This document shows, in pieces, positions 16,769 to 26,090 of a stretch of 64,000 bases of DNA; within the stretch, counting starts at the first letter, position 1; the number at the start of each line of letters is the position of its first letter. Under the pieces are notes generated by a model, which saw only the letters and a list, made by a program, of their open reading frames with translations, did no database searches and was not told the DNA's origin. The position numbers were made by a program, and so were the translations under genes. The stretch is from contig NZ_BMSK01000004.1 of assembly GCF_014649115.1 (NCBI RefSeq), forward strand, positions 434,001-498,000, read 5' to 3'. Source of the stretch: Streptomyces eurythermus. Its GTDB lineage: Bacteria; Actinomycetota; Actinomycetes; Streptomycetales; Streptomycetaceae.

Positions 16769-18568
16769 ATGGGAGACGCCCGAATCGTCCTGGCGCGGCG
16801 CGCGGAGGCGCGGTGGGCCGCCGGGGCTTCCCGGCGGGCCGCCGCGTGCGCCGTCTGGTATCTGCGGACCGTCGCGTTCGTCAACTTCCTCAGCGCGGTG
16901 TGGGTCTCGCTCGGCCAGGACGTGCGCCGGCACAACCAGGACGACTTCTTCACGCCCTACCTGCTGACGGCCGGCTTCGCCTCCGGTGTGTTCACCGCCT
17001 TCCTGGCCATCACCATGCGCCGCCGCAAACGGGCCGCCTGGATCCTGAACCTGGTGCTGAGCGGGCTCTTCCTGGCCCTGCTCGCGTTCGCCATGACCTT
17101 CCCGGAGATCCGCCGGTACGCCCAGAACTGGGTCTCCCTGGCGCTGACGGCCGCCTTCACGGTCGCGCTGCTCATCGGCCGCCGGGAGTTCTACGCCAAG
17201 GGCGACCGCTCCAACCCCCGGCTCGCGGCGACCGTGGCCGTCGGCGGCGGCCTGGCCGCGAGCCTGCTGGCCGGGCTGCTGGTGACGGTCACCAACCAGG
17301 CGCCGGACGCGGCCCGCTCGACGTTCCCCGAACGCTGGTACTACGGCACCCTGCGACTGGTGTCGGTGGCCGCCGAGGAGTCCCGCTTCCCCGGCCTCGA
17401 CCCGCCCAACTGGGCGAACGTGACCGTCAACGTGCTCAGCACCGCCCTGCTCCTGGCCGTGCTGTACGCCGCCTTCCGCTCCCGGCGCGCCGTCGACCCG
17501 CTCACCGAGGACGACGAGAAACGGCTGCGGGAACTGCTGGAGCGGCACGGTGAAAGGGACTCCCTCGGCTACTTCGCGCTGCGCCGGGAGAAGAGCGTCG
17601 TGTGGTCCCCGACCGGGAAGGCCGCCGTCGCCTACCGCGTCGTCGGCGGGGTGAGCCTGGCGTCCGGGGATCCGCTCGGGGACCCGGAGGCCTGGCCGGG
17701 GGCGATCGCGCCGTGGCTGGCCGAGGCGCGGGCGCACGGCTGGATCCCGGCGGTGATGGGCGCGAGCGAGGAGGCCGGCACGGTCTACGCCCGGCACGGC
17801 CTGGACGCGCTGGAACTCGGGGACGAGGCGGTCGTGGAGGTCGACGGGTTCACGCTGGAGGGGCGGGCCATGCGCACCGTCCGGCAGGCGTACAACCGGA
17901 TGCGGCGGGCCGGGTACCGGGTGCGCGTCCGGCGCCACGAGGACATCCCGGCGGCCGAGATGGCGTACCTCGTCGAGCGCGCCGACGACTGGCGGGACGG
18001 CGCGACCGAGCGCGGCTTCAGCATGGCGCTGGGCCGGCTCGGGGACTCCCGCGACGGCCGGTGCGTGATGCTGGAGTGCGTGGACGCCGAGGGGCGGCTG
18101 CGGGCGCTGCTGTCCTTCGTGCCGTGGGGCCCGCACGGGCTGTCGCTGGACCTCATGCGGCGGGAACGGGACGTCGACGGCCACGCCAACGGGCTGATGG
18201 AGTTCATGGTCATCGAGCTGCTGCGGCGCGCCCGCGAGATCGGCATCACGCAGGTCTCGCTCAACTTCGCGATGTTCCGCTCGGTCTTCGAACGTGGCGC
18301 GCGCCTCGGCGCCGGGCCGGTGCTGAGGCTGTGGCGGTCGCTGCTCGCCTTCTTCTCCCGCTGGTGGCAGATCGAGTCGCTGTACCGCGCCAACGCCAAG
18401 TACCGGCCCATCTGGGAACCGCGGTTCCTGCTCTTCGAGAAGACCGCCGACCTGCCGCGCATCGGCCTCGCCTCGGCCCGCGCGGAGGGGTTCCTGGAGG
18501 CGCCGGGACCGCCCGGGTGGCCGCGCCGGAGGCAGCTGCGCGACGCACCGACGACCGTACGGGGATGA
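16769..18568 (+). CDS. Membrane protein with DUF2156 (MprF/LysX-type) domain
   Basis: A 599-residue protein. About 230 N-terminal residues form six or so membrane helices (FVNFLSAVWVSLGQ, YLLTAGFASGVFTAFLAI, ILNLVLSGLFLALLAF and others); residues 260-560 form a DUF2156 GNAT-like domain as in phosphatidylglycerol lysyltransferases (YNRMRRAGYRVRVRRHEDIP, SFVPWGPHGLSLDLMRRE, NGLMEFMVIELLRRA). The family attaches amino acids to lipids or other acceptors; the real substrate here is unknown. The ATG at 16769 follows TATGAT (16755-16760) by 8 bases, suggesting a leaderless transcript. The rhomboid-like gene follows after 7 bases. Confidence 0.85.
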   Translation: MGDARIVLARRAEARWAAGASRRAAACAVWYLRTVAFVNFLSAVWVSLGQDVRRHNQDDFFTPYLLTAGFASGVFTAFLAITMRRRKRAAWILNLVLSGLFLALLAFAMTFPEIRRYAQNWVSLALTAAFTVALLIGRREFYAKGDRSNPRLAATVAVGGGLAASLLAGLLVTVTNQAPDAARSTFPERWYYGTLRLVSVAAEESRFPGLDPPNWANVTVNVLSTALLLAVLYAAFRSRRAVDPLTEDDEKRLRELLERHGERDSLGYFALRREKSVVWSPTGKAAVAYRVVGGVSLASGDPLGDPEAWPGAIAPWLAEARAHGWIPAVMGASEEAGTVYARHGLDALELGDEAVVEVDGFTLEGRAMRTVRQAYNRMRRAGYRVRVRRHEDIPAAEMAYLVERADDWRDGATERGFSMALGRLGDSRDGRCVMLECVDAEGRLRALLSFVPWGPHGLSLDLMRRERDVDGHANGLMEFMVIELLRRAREIGITQVSLNFAMFRSVFERGARLGAGPVLRLWRSLLAFFSRWWQIESLYRANAKYRPIWEPRFLLFEKTADLPRIGLASARAEGFLEAPGPPGWPRRRQLRDAPTTVRG

Positions 18569-18575
18569 GGAGCAC

Positions 18576-19304
18576 ATGAGGAGAACGCTCGCCCGCTGGG
18601 CCCGGGCCGAGTGGGGCCCGCTGTACGCCGCGGTGCGCGGCCCGCTGCGCCGGCGGGGGCCGTCCGCGCTGCCGCTGACCGCGGCCGCGGTGGGCCTGAC
18701 GGCGTTCCTCCACTACGCGCAGAACCAGCCGTGGGGAGACCCGTTGGTGCGGAACCTGGGCGCCGTACGGGCCGACGACCCGCTGTGGCCGGCCCTGCTG
18801 CGCACCCCGCTGTCGCTGTTCGTGCCCGCGCCGGACCTGCCGGTGTGGGGGGCGCTGGCGCAGATCCTGCTGGTGTTCGGGATCGCGGAGCTGTGCCTGG
18901 GCCGGTGGCGGACGCTGGCCATCGCCTACGCCGCCACGCTCGCCGGGACCCTGTACGCGCGCCTCGGCGTCACCCTCGGCGCGCACGCCCCGTTCGGGCT
19001 GCCTTGGACCGACGCGCAGGTGGTGGACACCGGCCCGTCGGCGGCGGTCGTGGGACTCGCGGTGTACGTGGGCTGGCGGTACGGCGCCTACGCGACGGCG
19101 GGCGCGGTGACCCTGGCGATGGTCGCCGAGGTGCTGCTGAAGGAGAACCTGGCGGGCAAGGAACACCTGGCCGCGCTCACCGCGGTGGGCCTGCTGTGCC
19201 TGCTGGCGGCCCTGCGGCACCGCGACCCGGACCGCCCCCGCCCGCACCGCGGCCCGGCCGGCCGGCCCGGCCGGGACCCGGGCACCCCACCGGTCCGGAC
19301 CTGA
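18576..19304 (+). CDS. Rhomboid-like membrane protein
   Basis: A 242-residue polytopic protein with about six hydrophobic segments. It carries VDTGPSAAVVGLAVY, resembling the rhomboid GxS nucleophile motif, and NLAGKEHLAALTAVGLL, resembling the histidine helix, so a Ser-His dyad is possible. Overall it fits the divergent rhomboid-like family found beside DUF2156 membrane genes in Streptomyces. Protease activity is not proven by the motifs. It is 7 bases downstream of the DUF2156 gene, on one transcript with it. The C-terminal 30 residues are Pro/Arg-rich. Confidence 0.75.
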   Translation: MRRTLARWARAEWGPLYAAVRGPLRRRGPSALPLTAAAVGLTAFLHYAQNQPWGDPLVRNLGAVRADDPLWPALLRTPLSLFVPAPDLPVWGALAQILLVFGIAELCLGRWRTLAIAYAATLAGTLYARLGVTLGAHAPFGLPWTDAQVVDTGPSAAVVGLAVYVGWRYGAYATAGAVTLAMVAEVLLKENLAGKEHLAALTAVGLLCLLAALRHRDPDRPRPHRGPAGRPGRDPGTPPVRT

Positions 19305-19700
19305 GGCCGGCTCCGGGCCCGTCACCGGAAGACCGGCCAAGCGGGAAGGCCGGAGGAGCCGACCGGGCGAGGGACGCACCCGCCACCGGCCCGGGCCCGA
19401 AGCCCGCTCGCCGGACGGTTGCCCGGCCCGCCCGGATGGCGCGGGGCCCCGGAAGGCCACCCGGCCGCGCAGCCCGGGGGTCCGACACCGCCCGCCGGCG
19501 CAGCCCGGCATCCCGAACCGCCCACCGACGCGCCCCCGGGACCCGGAACCACCGGCCCGCGCGGCCCGAGAGGGCCCGGCACCACCCGAACCATCCACCC
19601 GCGCGCCCCGGCAGCCGAGACCGCCCGCTCACATGGCCCGGGGCCCGGACCGCCCGCCCATCCGCCCCGGGGGTCCGGAACCGACCGGTACCCTGCGCCG
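19305..19700. other. 396-bp G+C-rich spacer before cobS
   Basis: No credible gene. Open frames are present on several strands but have Pro/Arg/Gly-rich low-complexity products. It contains a degenerate tandem repeat (separate entry) and a TACCCT element (19688-19693) 7 bases before the cobS GTG, suggesting a leaderless cobS message. No cobalamin riboswitch-like structure was recognised. Confidence 0.6.
19467..19690. repeat. Degenerate tandem repeat, unit about 31 bp
   Basis: Three clear 31-bp units occupy 19467-19497, 19498-19528 and 19529-19559, each following the pattern GCGCrGCCCGG, five variable bases, CGAnACCrCCC. The first two share GCGCAGCCCGG at the start. More degenerate, longer units continue to about 19690. 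Found by eye; the copy number past the third unit is uncertain. Confidence 0.5.
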
Positions 19701-20564
19701 GTGTCCACGTCGTCCTCCTCGTCCTCGTCTTCGTCCCCCTCGTCCTCTTCGTCCTCCTCGTCGTCCCCGCCGCCCGCCTCTCCCCCGTCCTCCGTCTCCG
19801 ACGGTCTGCGGTTCGCCTTCGGGACGCTCACCGTGCTGCCCGTGCGGGTGCGCCGGTGGGACCGGGCGGCGGCGCGCGGCGGGATGCTGTGCGCCCCGCT
19901 GGCCGGGCTGGTCGTCGGCGGCTGCGCGGCCGGGCTCGGCCTGCTGCTGCTCCTGCTCGGCGCCGGTGCGCCGCTCGCCGCCGTCGCCTCGGTCGCCGTA
20001 CCCGCCGCGCTGACCCGCGGACTGCACCTGGACGGGCTGGCCGACACCGCCGACGGGCTGGGCAGCGGCAAGCCCGCCGAGGACGCGCTGCGCATCATGA
20101 AGCAGTCGGACATCGGACCGTTCGGAGTGCTCACCCTCGTCCTGGTGCTGCTGGCCCAGGTGGCCGTACTGGCCCAGCTCTACGGCGGCTCCTGGGCGCG
20201 GGGCGCCCTGGCGGCCGTGGTCTCGGCGGTCACCGCCCGGCTGGCGCTCACCCTGGCCGCCCGCACCACCGTGCCGGCCGCCCGCCCGGAGGGGCTGGGC
20301 GCGGCCGTGGCCGGGGTGGTGCCGGTGCCCGCCGCGCTGGGGGCCGCGGCCGCGGTGACGGCGGCGGCCGGGGCGGCGGGCGCCTGCCTCGGCTGGTACG
20401 ACGGCGCGCGCACCGCCCTCGCGGTGGCCGCCGCGCTCGCGGTCGCCGAACCGCTGCTGCGGCGGTGCGTACGCCGGTTCGGCGGGGTCACCGGCGACGT
20501 GTTCGGCGCGCTCGCGGAGACGGCGGCGACGGCCGCGCTCGTGGTGCTCTCGCTGGGCCGCTGA
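19701..20564 (+). CDS. cobS: Adenosylcobinamide-GDP ribazoletransferase CobS
   Basis: Joins adenosylcobinamide-GDP and alpha-ribazole in the last steps of cobalamin assembly at the membrane. The 287-residue protein carries the metal-binding signature GLHLDGLADTADGLGS near 110-125, KQSDIGPFG, and several hydrophobic helices. The first 30 residues are a run of mostly serine, encoded by TCC/TCG triplets, unlike the short N terminus usual for CobS. There is no later start that keeps the conserved DGLRFAFGTLTVLPV, so the serine tract is translated. The GTG at 19701 is leaderless by position of TACCCT. Confidence 0.9.
   Translation: MSTSSSSSSSSSPSSSSSSSSSPPPASPPSSVSDGLRFAFGTLTVLPVRVRRWDRAAARGGMLCAPLAGLVVGGCAAGLGLLLLLLGAGAPLAAVASVAVPAALTRGLHLDGLADTADGLGSGKPAEDALRIMKQSDIGPFGVLTLVLVLLAQVAVLAQLYGGSWARGALAAVVSAVTARLALTLAARTTVPAARPEGLGAAVAGVVPVPAALGAAAAVTAAAGAAGACLGWYDGARTALAVAAALAVAEPLLRRCVRRFGGVTGDVFGALAETAATAALVVLSLGR
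19707..19795. repeat. TCC/TCG trinucleotide tract encoding poly-serine
   Basis: About 30 codons in which 22 are serine, built from TCC, TCG and TCT triplets with a few proline codons. Slippage would change the length in whole codons and leave the cobS frame intact. Confidence 0.75.
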
Positions 20565-20687
20565 CATGCGGCGGGCAGCCCGGCCCGGTCGCGACGCCAC
20601 ACGCGGGGGACCACCCGAAGGAATGATCGACCGCACCCACGCGCGTAGGCTCGTCCCGGGTGTTCGCCGACAGGGTGAAGGCCCCGG

Positions 20688-20719
20688 TTGCCACCTGTCC
20701 CCAGGCCTGGACCTAGGGT
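20688..20719 (+). promoter_or_regulatory. Possible pepA promoter
   Basis: TAGGGT (20714-20719) is a good vegetative -10. TTGCCA (20688-20693) is the nearest -35-like hexamer but the spacer is 20 bp, longer than normal. The pepA GTG is at 20793. Confidence 0.3.
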
Positions 20720-20792
20720 CGGCTGTCGGGCCCGGTCGACCCACCCCATTTCGGCCACTGCAACTTCACATCGGAAGCGAGAACTCACCACC

Positions 20793-22331
20793 GTGACTGC
20801 TCTGACTCTCAGCACCGCCGCGGCGCCCGGCCTGCGGGCCGACGCGATCGTGATCGGTGTCGCCAAGGGTGCCCAGGGGCCCGTCGTCGCGCCGGGCGCC
20901 GAGGCCGTGGACAAGGCGTACGACGGCAAGCTGGCCGGCGTCCTGGAGACCCTCGGTGCCTCGGGTGCCGAGGGCGAGCTGACGAAGCTGCCCGCGCCGG
21001 CCGGCTTCAAGGCCCCGCTCGTGGTGGCGGTGGGCCTGGGCGCGGAGCCCGCGGACGAGGACGCCGGTTACGACGCCGAGGCGCTGCGCAAGGCCGCCGG
21101 TGTGGCCGCCCGCGCGCTCTCCGGGTCCCGGAAGGCCGCGTTCGCGCTGCCCGTGGACGGCCCCGGCGCGATCGGCGCCATCGGCGAGGGCGTCCTGCTC
21201 GGCGCCTACTCCTTCGACGCCTACAAGGGCGGCGCCCAGGACGCCAAGAACGCCAAGGCCAAGAACGGCAAGGCGCCGCTGGCCGAGGCCGCGCTGCTCG
21301 GCGGCAAGCCGCGCGACGCCGCCCACAAGGGCGCGCTCGCCCGCGCGGTCGCGGTCAGCGAGGAGCTGAACCGCGCCCGCGACCTGGTCAACATGCCGCC
21401 GAACGACCTCACCCCCGCCGCCTTCGCCGCGCTCGCGCAGACCGCGGCCAAGGAGCACGGCATCAAGGTGCAGGTGCTCGACGACAAGGCCCTGGTCAAG
21501 GGCGGCTACGGCGGCATCCTCGGCGTCGGCGGCGGCTCGGCGGCCACCCCGCGCCTGGTCAAGCTGTCGTACAAGCACCCGAAGGCGGACAAGCACCTGG
21601 CGTTCGTCGGCAAGGGCATCACCTACGACTCGGGCGGCATCTCCCTGAAGCCGGCCGGGCACAACGAGACGATGAAGTGCGACATGAGCGGTGCCGCCGC
21701 CGTGTTCGCCGCGGTCGTCGCCGCCGCCCGGCTCGGCCTGGAGGTCGACGTCACCGGCTGGCTGGCGCTGGCCGAGAACATGCCGTCCGGCTCCGCCGTC
21801 CGCCCGGGTGACGTGCTGCGCATGTACAGCGGCAAGACGGTCGAGGTGCTCAACACCGACGCCGAGGGCCGGCTGGTGCTCGCCGACGCGCTGTGGGCGG
21901 CCTCGCAGGAGAACCCGGACGCGATCGTGGACGTCGCCACGCTGACCGGCGCGATGATGCTGGCGCTCGGTACCCGGACGTTCGGTGTCATGGCCAACGA
22001 CGAGGCGTTCCGCTCCGCGGTGCACGAGGCGGCCGAGGAGGTCGGCGAGCCGGCCTGGCCGATGCCGCTGCCGGAGCACCTGCGCAAGGGCATGGACTCG
22101 CAGGTGGCCGACATCGCGAACATGGGCGAGCGCTGGGGCGGCGGGCTGGTGGCCGGCCTGTTCCTGCGCGAGTTCGTGGGCGAGGGCATCACCTGGGCGC
22201 ACCTGGACATCGCCGGGCCGGCGTTCAACGAGGGCGGCCCGTTCGGGTACACCCCGAAGGGCGGCACGGGCTCCGCGGTGCGAACGCTGGTCCGGCTGGC
22301 CGAGCTCACGGCCGAGGGCGACCTCGGCTGA
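20793..22331 (+). CDS. pepA: Leucyl aminopeptidase (M17), PepA
   Basis: A 512-residue cytosolic di-metal aminopeptidase that removes N-terminal residues from peptides. The N-terminal alpha/beta domain (1-190) is followed by the catalytic M17 domain with the metal site VGKGITYDSGGISLKP, KCDMSGAAAV, and the family signature NTDAEGRLVLADAL. The start is the GTG at 20793; the peptide then reads TALTLSTAAAPGL. It ends 245 bases before lpd, with a hairpin between, so it is likely its own unit. Confidence 0.95.
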   Translation: MTALTLSTAAAPGLRADAIVIGVAKGAQGPVVAPGAEAVDKAYDGKLAGVLETLGASGAEGELTKLPAPAGFKAPLVVAVGLGAEPADEDAGYDAEALRKAAGVAARALSGSRKAAFALPVDGPGAIGAIGEGVLLGAYSFDAYKGGAQDAKNAKAKNGKAPLAEAALLGGKPRDAAHKGALARAVAVSEELNRARDLVNMPPNDLTPAAFAALAQTAAKEHGIKVQVLDDKALVKGGYGGILGVGGGSAATPRLVKLSYKHPKADKHLAFVGKGITYDSGGISLKPAGHNETMKCDMSGAAAVFAAVVAAARLGLEVDVTGWLALAENMPSGSAVRPGDVLRMYSGKTVEVLNTDAEGRLVLADALWAASQENPDAIVDVATLTGAMMLALGTRTFGVMANDEAFRSAVHEAAEEVGEPAWPMPLPEHLRKGMDSQVADIANMGERWGGGLVAGLFLREFVGEGITWAHLDIAGPAFNEGGPFGYTPKGGTGSAVRTLVRLAELTAEGDLG

Positions 22332-22352
22332 GGGCGCCCGCGGGCCCGGTTC

Positions 22353-22390
22353 GGGGCGCGGGGGGCCGGCCGTCCGGTTCCCCGCGCCCC
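22353..22390 (+). terminator. Hairpin after pepA
   Basis: Perfect 11-bp arms GGGGCGCGGGG (22353-22363) and CCCCGCGCCCC (22380-22390) with a structured 16-base loop, followed by TTCGGG. It begins 21 bases after the pepA stop. Confidence 0.75.
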
Positions 22391-22576
22391 TTCGGGTGCC
22401 GAACGTGGGACGTCTCACACACCGGCCCGGCGTCTCGATCCCGTCCGACAAGTGCAAAGATGGAGCCCGGCAGGACAGGGCCCCCACCGAAGGGCCGAAG
22501 CATCAAGCGGCCGGACACCAGCCGCCTGCCGGTCATCGCCGACCGGCGCACGGCGCACATGCATGGAGGACGTGAC

Positions 22577-23965
22577 GTGGCGAACGACGCCAGCACCGTT
22601 TTCGACCTAGTGATCCTCGGCGGTGGTAGCGGTGGTTACGCCGCGGCCCTGCGCGGGGCTCAGCTGGGCCTGGACGTCGCCCTGATCGAGAAGGACAAGG
22701 TCGGCGGCACCTGCCTGCACAAGGGTTGCATCCCCACCAAGGCTCTGCTCCACGCGGGCGAGATCGCCGACCAGGCCCGCGAGAGCGAGCAGTTCGGCGT
22801 CAAGGCCTCCTTCGAGGGCATCGACGTCCCGGCCGTCCACAAGTACAAGGACGAGGTCATCTCGGGCCTGTACAAGGGTCTGCAGGGTCTGATCGCCTCG
22901 CGCAAGGTGACGTACATCGAGGGTGAGGGCCGGCTGTCCTCCCCCACCTCCGTCGACGTGAACGGCCAGCGGATCCAGGGCCGCCACATCCTGCTGGCGA
23001 CCGGCTCCGTGCCGAAGTCCCTGCCGGGCCTGGAGATCGACGGCAACCGCATCATCTCCTCCGACCACGCCCTGGTCCTGGACCGCGTGCCGAAGTCCGC
23101 CATCATCCTGGGCGGCGGTGTCATCGGCGTCGAGTTCGCCTCGGCGTGGAAGTCCTTCGGTGCCGACGTCACGGTCATCGAGGGCCTGAAGCACCTCGTC
23201 CCGGTCGAGGACGAGAACTCCTCCAAGCTTCTCGAGCGCGCCTTCCGCAAGCGCGGCATCAAGTTCAACCTGGGCACCTTCTTCCAGAAGGCCGAGTACA
23301 CCCAGGACGGTGTGAAGGTCACCCTGGCCGACGGCAAGGAGTTCGAGGCCGAGCTGCTGCTCGTCGCCGTCGGCCGCGGCCCGGTCTCCCAGGGCCTCGG
23401 CTACGAGGAGCAGGGCGTCGCGATGGACCGCGGCTACGTGCTCGTCGACGAGTACATGCGCACCAACGTCCCGACCATCTCCGCCGTCGGTGACCTCGTC
23501 CCGACCCTCCAGCTCGCGCACGTCGGCTTCGCCGAGGGCATCCTGGTGGCGGAGCGCCTGGCCGGTCTGAAGGTCGTCCCGATCGACTACGACGGTGTTC
23601 CGCGGGTGACGTACTGCCACCCGGAGGTCGCCTCCGTCGGTATCACGGAGGCCAAGGCCAAGGAGGTCTACGGCGCGGACAAGGTCGTCTCCATCAAGTT
23701 CCCGCTCGGCGGCAACGGCAAGAGCCGGATCCTGAAGACCGCGGGCGAGATCAAGCTCGTCCAGGTCAAGGACGGTGCCGTGGTCGGCGTCCACATGGTG
23801 GGCGACCGCATGGGCGAGCAGGTCGGCGAGGCGCAGCTGATCTACAACTGGGAGGCGCTGCCGTCCGAGGTGGCCCAGCTCATCCACGCCCACCCGACGC
23901 AGAACGAGGCGCTCGGCGAGGCCCACCTGGCCCTGGCCGGCAAGCCCCTCCACATGCACGACTGA
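22577..23965 (+). CDS. lpd: Dihydrolipoamide dehydrogenase (E3)
   Basis: The 462-residue flavoprotein reoxidises the dihydrolipoyl arms of 2-oxo acid dehydrogenases, passing electrons to NAD+. It shows the FAD-binding [13 protein letters not shown], the redox-active disulfide GGTCLHKGC (C46 and C51), the NAD motif [13 protein letters not shown], and the C-terminal HAHPTQNE with the active-site His-Glu. The GTG at 22577 has GGAGG 7 bases upstream. sucB follows 62 bases later and is probably co-transcribed; aceE is 3 kb further on. Confidence 0.96.
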   Translation: MANDASTVFDLVILGGGSGGYAAALRGAQLGLDVALIEKDKVGGTCLHKGCIPTKALLHAGEIADQARESEQFGVKASFEGIDVPAVHKYKDEVISGLYKGLQGLIASRKVTYIEGEGRLSSPTSVDVNGQRIQGRHILLATGSVPKSLPGLEIDGNRIISSDHALVLDRVPKSAIILGGGVIGVEFASAWKSFGADVTVIEGLKHLVPVEDENSSKLLERAFRKRGIKFNLGTFFQKAEYTQDGVKVTLADGKEFEAELLLVAVGRGPVSQGLGYEEQGVAMDRGYVLVDEYMRTNVPTISAVGDLVPTLQLAHVGFAEGILVAERLAGLKVVPIDYDGVPRVTYCHPEVASVGITEAKAKEVYGADKVVSIKFPLGGNGKSRILKTAGEIKLVQVKDGAVVGVHMVGDRMGEQVGEAQLIYNWEALPSEVAQLIHAHPTQNEALGEAHLALAGKPLHMHD

Positions 23966-24027
23966 CGCCTTCCGTCTTCGGGCGCGACGACACAGACTTC
24001 CGCAATTCGTTAGGAGTAACCGAAACC

Positions 24028-25833
24028 ATGGCGGTTTCCGTAACCCTTCCGGCGCTCGGCGAGAGCGTCACCGAGGGCACTGTCACCCGCTGGCTGAAGG
24101 CCGAGGGCGAGCGCGTCGAGGCCGACGAGCCGCTGCTCGAGGTCTCGACGGACAAGGTCGACACCGAGATCCCCGCCCCCGCCTCGGGCATCCTGGCCTC
24201 CATCAAGGTGGCCGAGGACGAGACGGTCGAGGTCGGCGCCGAGCTGGCCCTCATCGACGACGGCACGGGTGCGCCCGCCGCCGCTCCGGCCCCCGCCGCC
24301 GAGGCCGCCCCGGCCGAGGCTCCGGCCCCCGTCGCCGAGCCCGCCCCGGCCGCCGAGGCTCCGGCCCCGGCTCCGGCGCCCGCCGCCGAGGCCGCTCCGG
24401 CCGCCGAGGCCGGTGGCGCGCAGGGCACCGACGTGGTCCTGCCCGCGCTGGGCGAGTCCGTCACCGAGGGCACCGTGACCCGCTGGCTGAAGTCGGTCGG
24501 CGACACCGTCGAGGCCGACGAGCCGCTGCTCGAGGTCTCCACGGACAAGGTCGACACCGAGATCCCCGCCCCCGCCTCGGGTGTGCTGCTGGAGATCGTG
24601 GTCGGCGAGGACGAGACGGCCGAGGTCGGCGCCAAGCTCGCCGTCATCGGTGCCCCGGGTGCCGCTCCGGCCCCCGCCGCCGAGTCCGCCCCGGCCGCCC
24701 CCGCGGCCGCCCCGGCTCCGGCTCCGGCTCCGGCGCCCGCTCCGGCCGCTGCCCCGGCGCCCGCGCCTGCCCCGGCCCCGGCTCCCGCGCCTGCTCCGGC
24801 TCCCGCCGCTGCCGCCCCGGCTCCGGCGCCCGCCCCGGCTCCGGCTCCGGTCACCCCGGCCACCGCGCCGACCTCGCCGACCGCCACCCAGGCGACCGAC
24901 GAGGGCGCGTACGTGACCCCGCTGGTGCGCAAGCTCGCCGCCGAGAACGGCGTCGACCTGGCCACCGTCAAGGGCACCGGCGTCGGCGGCCGGATCCGCA
25001 AGCAGGACGTCCTCGCCGCCGCCGAGGCCGCGAAGGCCGCCGCCGCTCCGGCCCCCGCCGCGGCCGCCCCGGCCGCCGCCGCGAAGAAGGCCCCTGCGCT
25101 GGAGGCCTCCCCGCTGCGCGGCCAGACCGTCAAGATGCCCCGCATCCGCAAGGTCATCGGCGACAACATGGTCAAGGCGCTGCACGAGCAGGCGCAGCTG
25201 TCGTCGGTCGTCGAGGTCGACGTCACCCGCCTGATGAAGCTGCGCGCCCGGGCGAAGGACTCCTTCGCGGCCCGCGAGGGCGTCAAGCTCTCCCCGATGC
25301 CGTTCTTCGTCAAGGCCGCCGCGCAGGCGCTGAAGGCCCACCCGGCCATCAATGCCAAGATCAACGAGGCCGAGGGGACCATCACCTACTTCGACACCGA
25401 GCACGTCGGTATCGCGGTGGACTCCGAGAAGGGCCTGATGACCCCGGTCATCAAGAACGCCGGCGACCTGAACATCGCCGGTATCGCCAAGGCCACGGCG
25501 GAGCTGGCGGGCAAGGTCCGGGCGAGCAAGATCACTCCGGACGAGCTGTCCGGCGCGACCTTCACCATCTCCAACACCGGTTCGCGCGGCGCGCTGTTCG
25601 ACACGATCATCGTGCCGCCGGGCCAGGTCGCGATCCTCGGCATCGGTGCCACGGTCAAGCGTCCGGCCGTCATCGAGACCGAGGAGGGCACGGTCATCGG
25701 CGTCCGCGACATGACCTACCTGACCCTCTCCTACGACCACCGTCTGGTGGACGGCGCCGACGCGGCCCGTTACCTGACGGCCGTCAAGGCGATCCTGGAG
25801 GCGGGCGAGTTCGAGGTCGAGCTCGGCCTCTGA
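24028..25833 (+). CDS. sucB: 2-oxo acid dehydrogenase E2 (dihydrolipoyl acyltransferase), two lipoyl domains
   Basis: A 601-residue acyltransferase core of the pyruvate and/or 2-oxoglutarate dehydrogenase complex. Order: lipoyl domain 1 (1-77, Lys43 in STDKVDTE), Ala/Pro linker, lipoyl domain 2 (about 132-208, Lys174), a long Ala/Pro linker, the E1/E3-binding domain ([27 protein letters not shown], about 293-330), another linker, and the acyltransferase domain with [14 protein letters not shown] and the active site [15 protein letters not shown]. Actinobacteria use one E2 of this kind in a mixed complex, so the sucB name does not prove substrate. A ribosome site TAGGAG lies upstream. Two hairpins follow. 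Confidence 0.94.
   Translation: MAVSVTLPALGESVTEGTVTRWLKAEGERVEADEPLLEVSTDKVDTEIPAPASGILASIKVAEDETVEVGAELALIDDGTGAPAAAPAPAAEAAPAEAPAPVAEPAPAAEAPAPAPAPAAEAAPAAEAGGAQGTDVVLPALGESVTEGTVTRWLKSVGDTVEADEPLLEVSTDKVDTEIPAPASGVLLEIVVGEDETAEVGAKLAVIGAPGAAPAPAAESAPAAPAAAPAPAPAPAPAPAAAPAPAPAPAPAPAPAPAPAAAAPAPAPAPAPAPVTPATAPTSPTATQATDEGAYVTPLVRKLAAENGVDLATVKGTGVGGRIRKQDVLAAAEAAKAAAAPAPAAAAPAAAAKKAPALEASPLRGQTVKMPRIRKVIGDNMVKALHEQAQLSSVVEVDVTRLMKLRARAKDSFAAREGVKLSPMPFFVKAAAQALKAHPAINAKINEAEGTITYFDTEHVGIAVDSEKGLMTPVIKNAGDLNIAGIAKATAELAGKVRASKITPDELSGATFTISNTGSRGALFDTIIVPPGQVAILGIGATVKRPAVIETEEGTVIGVRDMTYLTLSYDHRLVDGADAARYLTAVKAILEAGEFEVELGL
24661..24855. repeat. Ala/Pro linker coding repeat in sucB
   Basis: A run of GCTCCGGC-, GCCCCGGC- and GCGCCCGC-like hexamers encodes alternating Ala-Pro pairs between the second lipoyl domain and the E1/E3-binding domain. 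It is a flexible linker for arm swinging and a likely site of replication slippage. Confidence 0.8.
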
Positions 25834-25843
25834 GCGGCTCTCG

Positions 25844-25875
25844 GGCCGAGCACCGTAGCGACGTGGTGCTCGGCC
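25844..25875 (+). terminator. First hairpin after sucB
   Basis: Perfect 11-bp arms GGCCGAGCACC (25844-25854) and GGTGCTCGGCC (25865-25875) around a 10-base loop, starting 11 bases after the sucB stop. Confidence 0.75.
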
Positions 25876-25910
25876 TCCGACCCCATCGCGCCTGATCAGG
25901 CGTACGAACG

Positions 25911-25938
25911 CCCCGTCCGGAGCTTTTTCCGGGCGGGG
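25911..25938 (+). terminator. Second hairpin after sucB
   Basis: CCCCGTCCGGA (25911-25921) pairs with TCCGGGCGGGG (25928-25938), one G-U pair, loop GCTTTT. Tandem with the hairpin at 25844, it should insulate the dehydrogenase genes from the GntR gene. Confidence 0.7.
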
Positions 25939-26090
25939 TGTTCGTGTTTGTCCGGGTGCGCAGCGTGTAAGGCTCGTCTCACCTGCGGAGAAGCGCCCCC
26001 GCACGCCCTTCCCGCGGAGCGAACCAGCCGTATTGTCTAAGCGTCAAAGCCCCCGGGGGCCGCAGGACGGCCCCTCCCTAAGGAGCCGTC

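Noticed and set aside
14476..16953. An 825-codon minus-strand frame joining the methyltransferase to upstream sequence
   Set aside because: The part above 15459 lies antisense to cobT and lacks any recognisable domain; a ribosome site supports the start at 15459.
13103..20792. A cobalamin riboswitch controlling cobU, cobT or cobS
   Set aside because: Spacers are short or leaderless-looking, and no B12-box-like conserved core was recognised; a covariance-model search would be decisive.
24010..26004. Long minus-strand frame with Gly/Arg runs opposite sucB
   Set aside because: It is the mirror of the Ala/Pro linker repeats; the plus strand encodes a complete E2.
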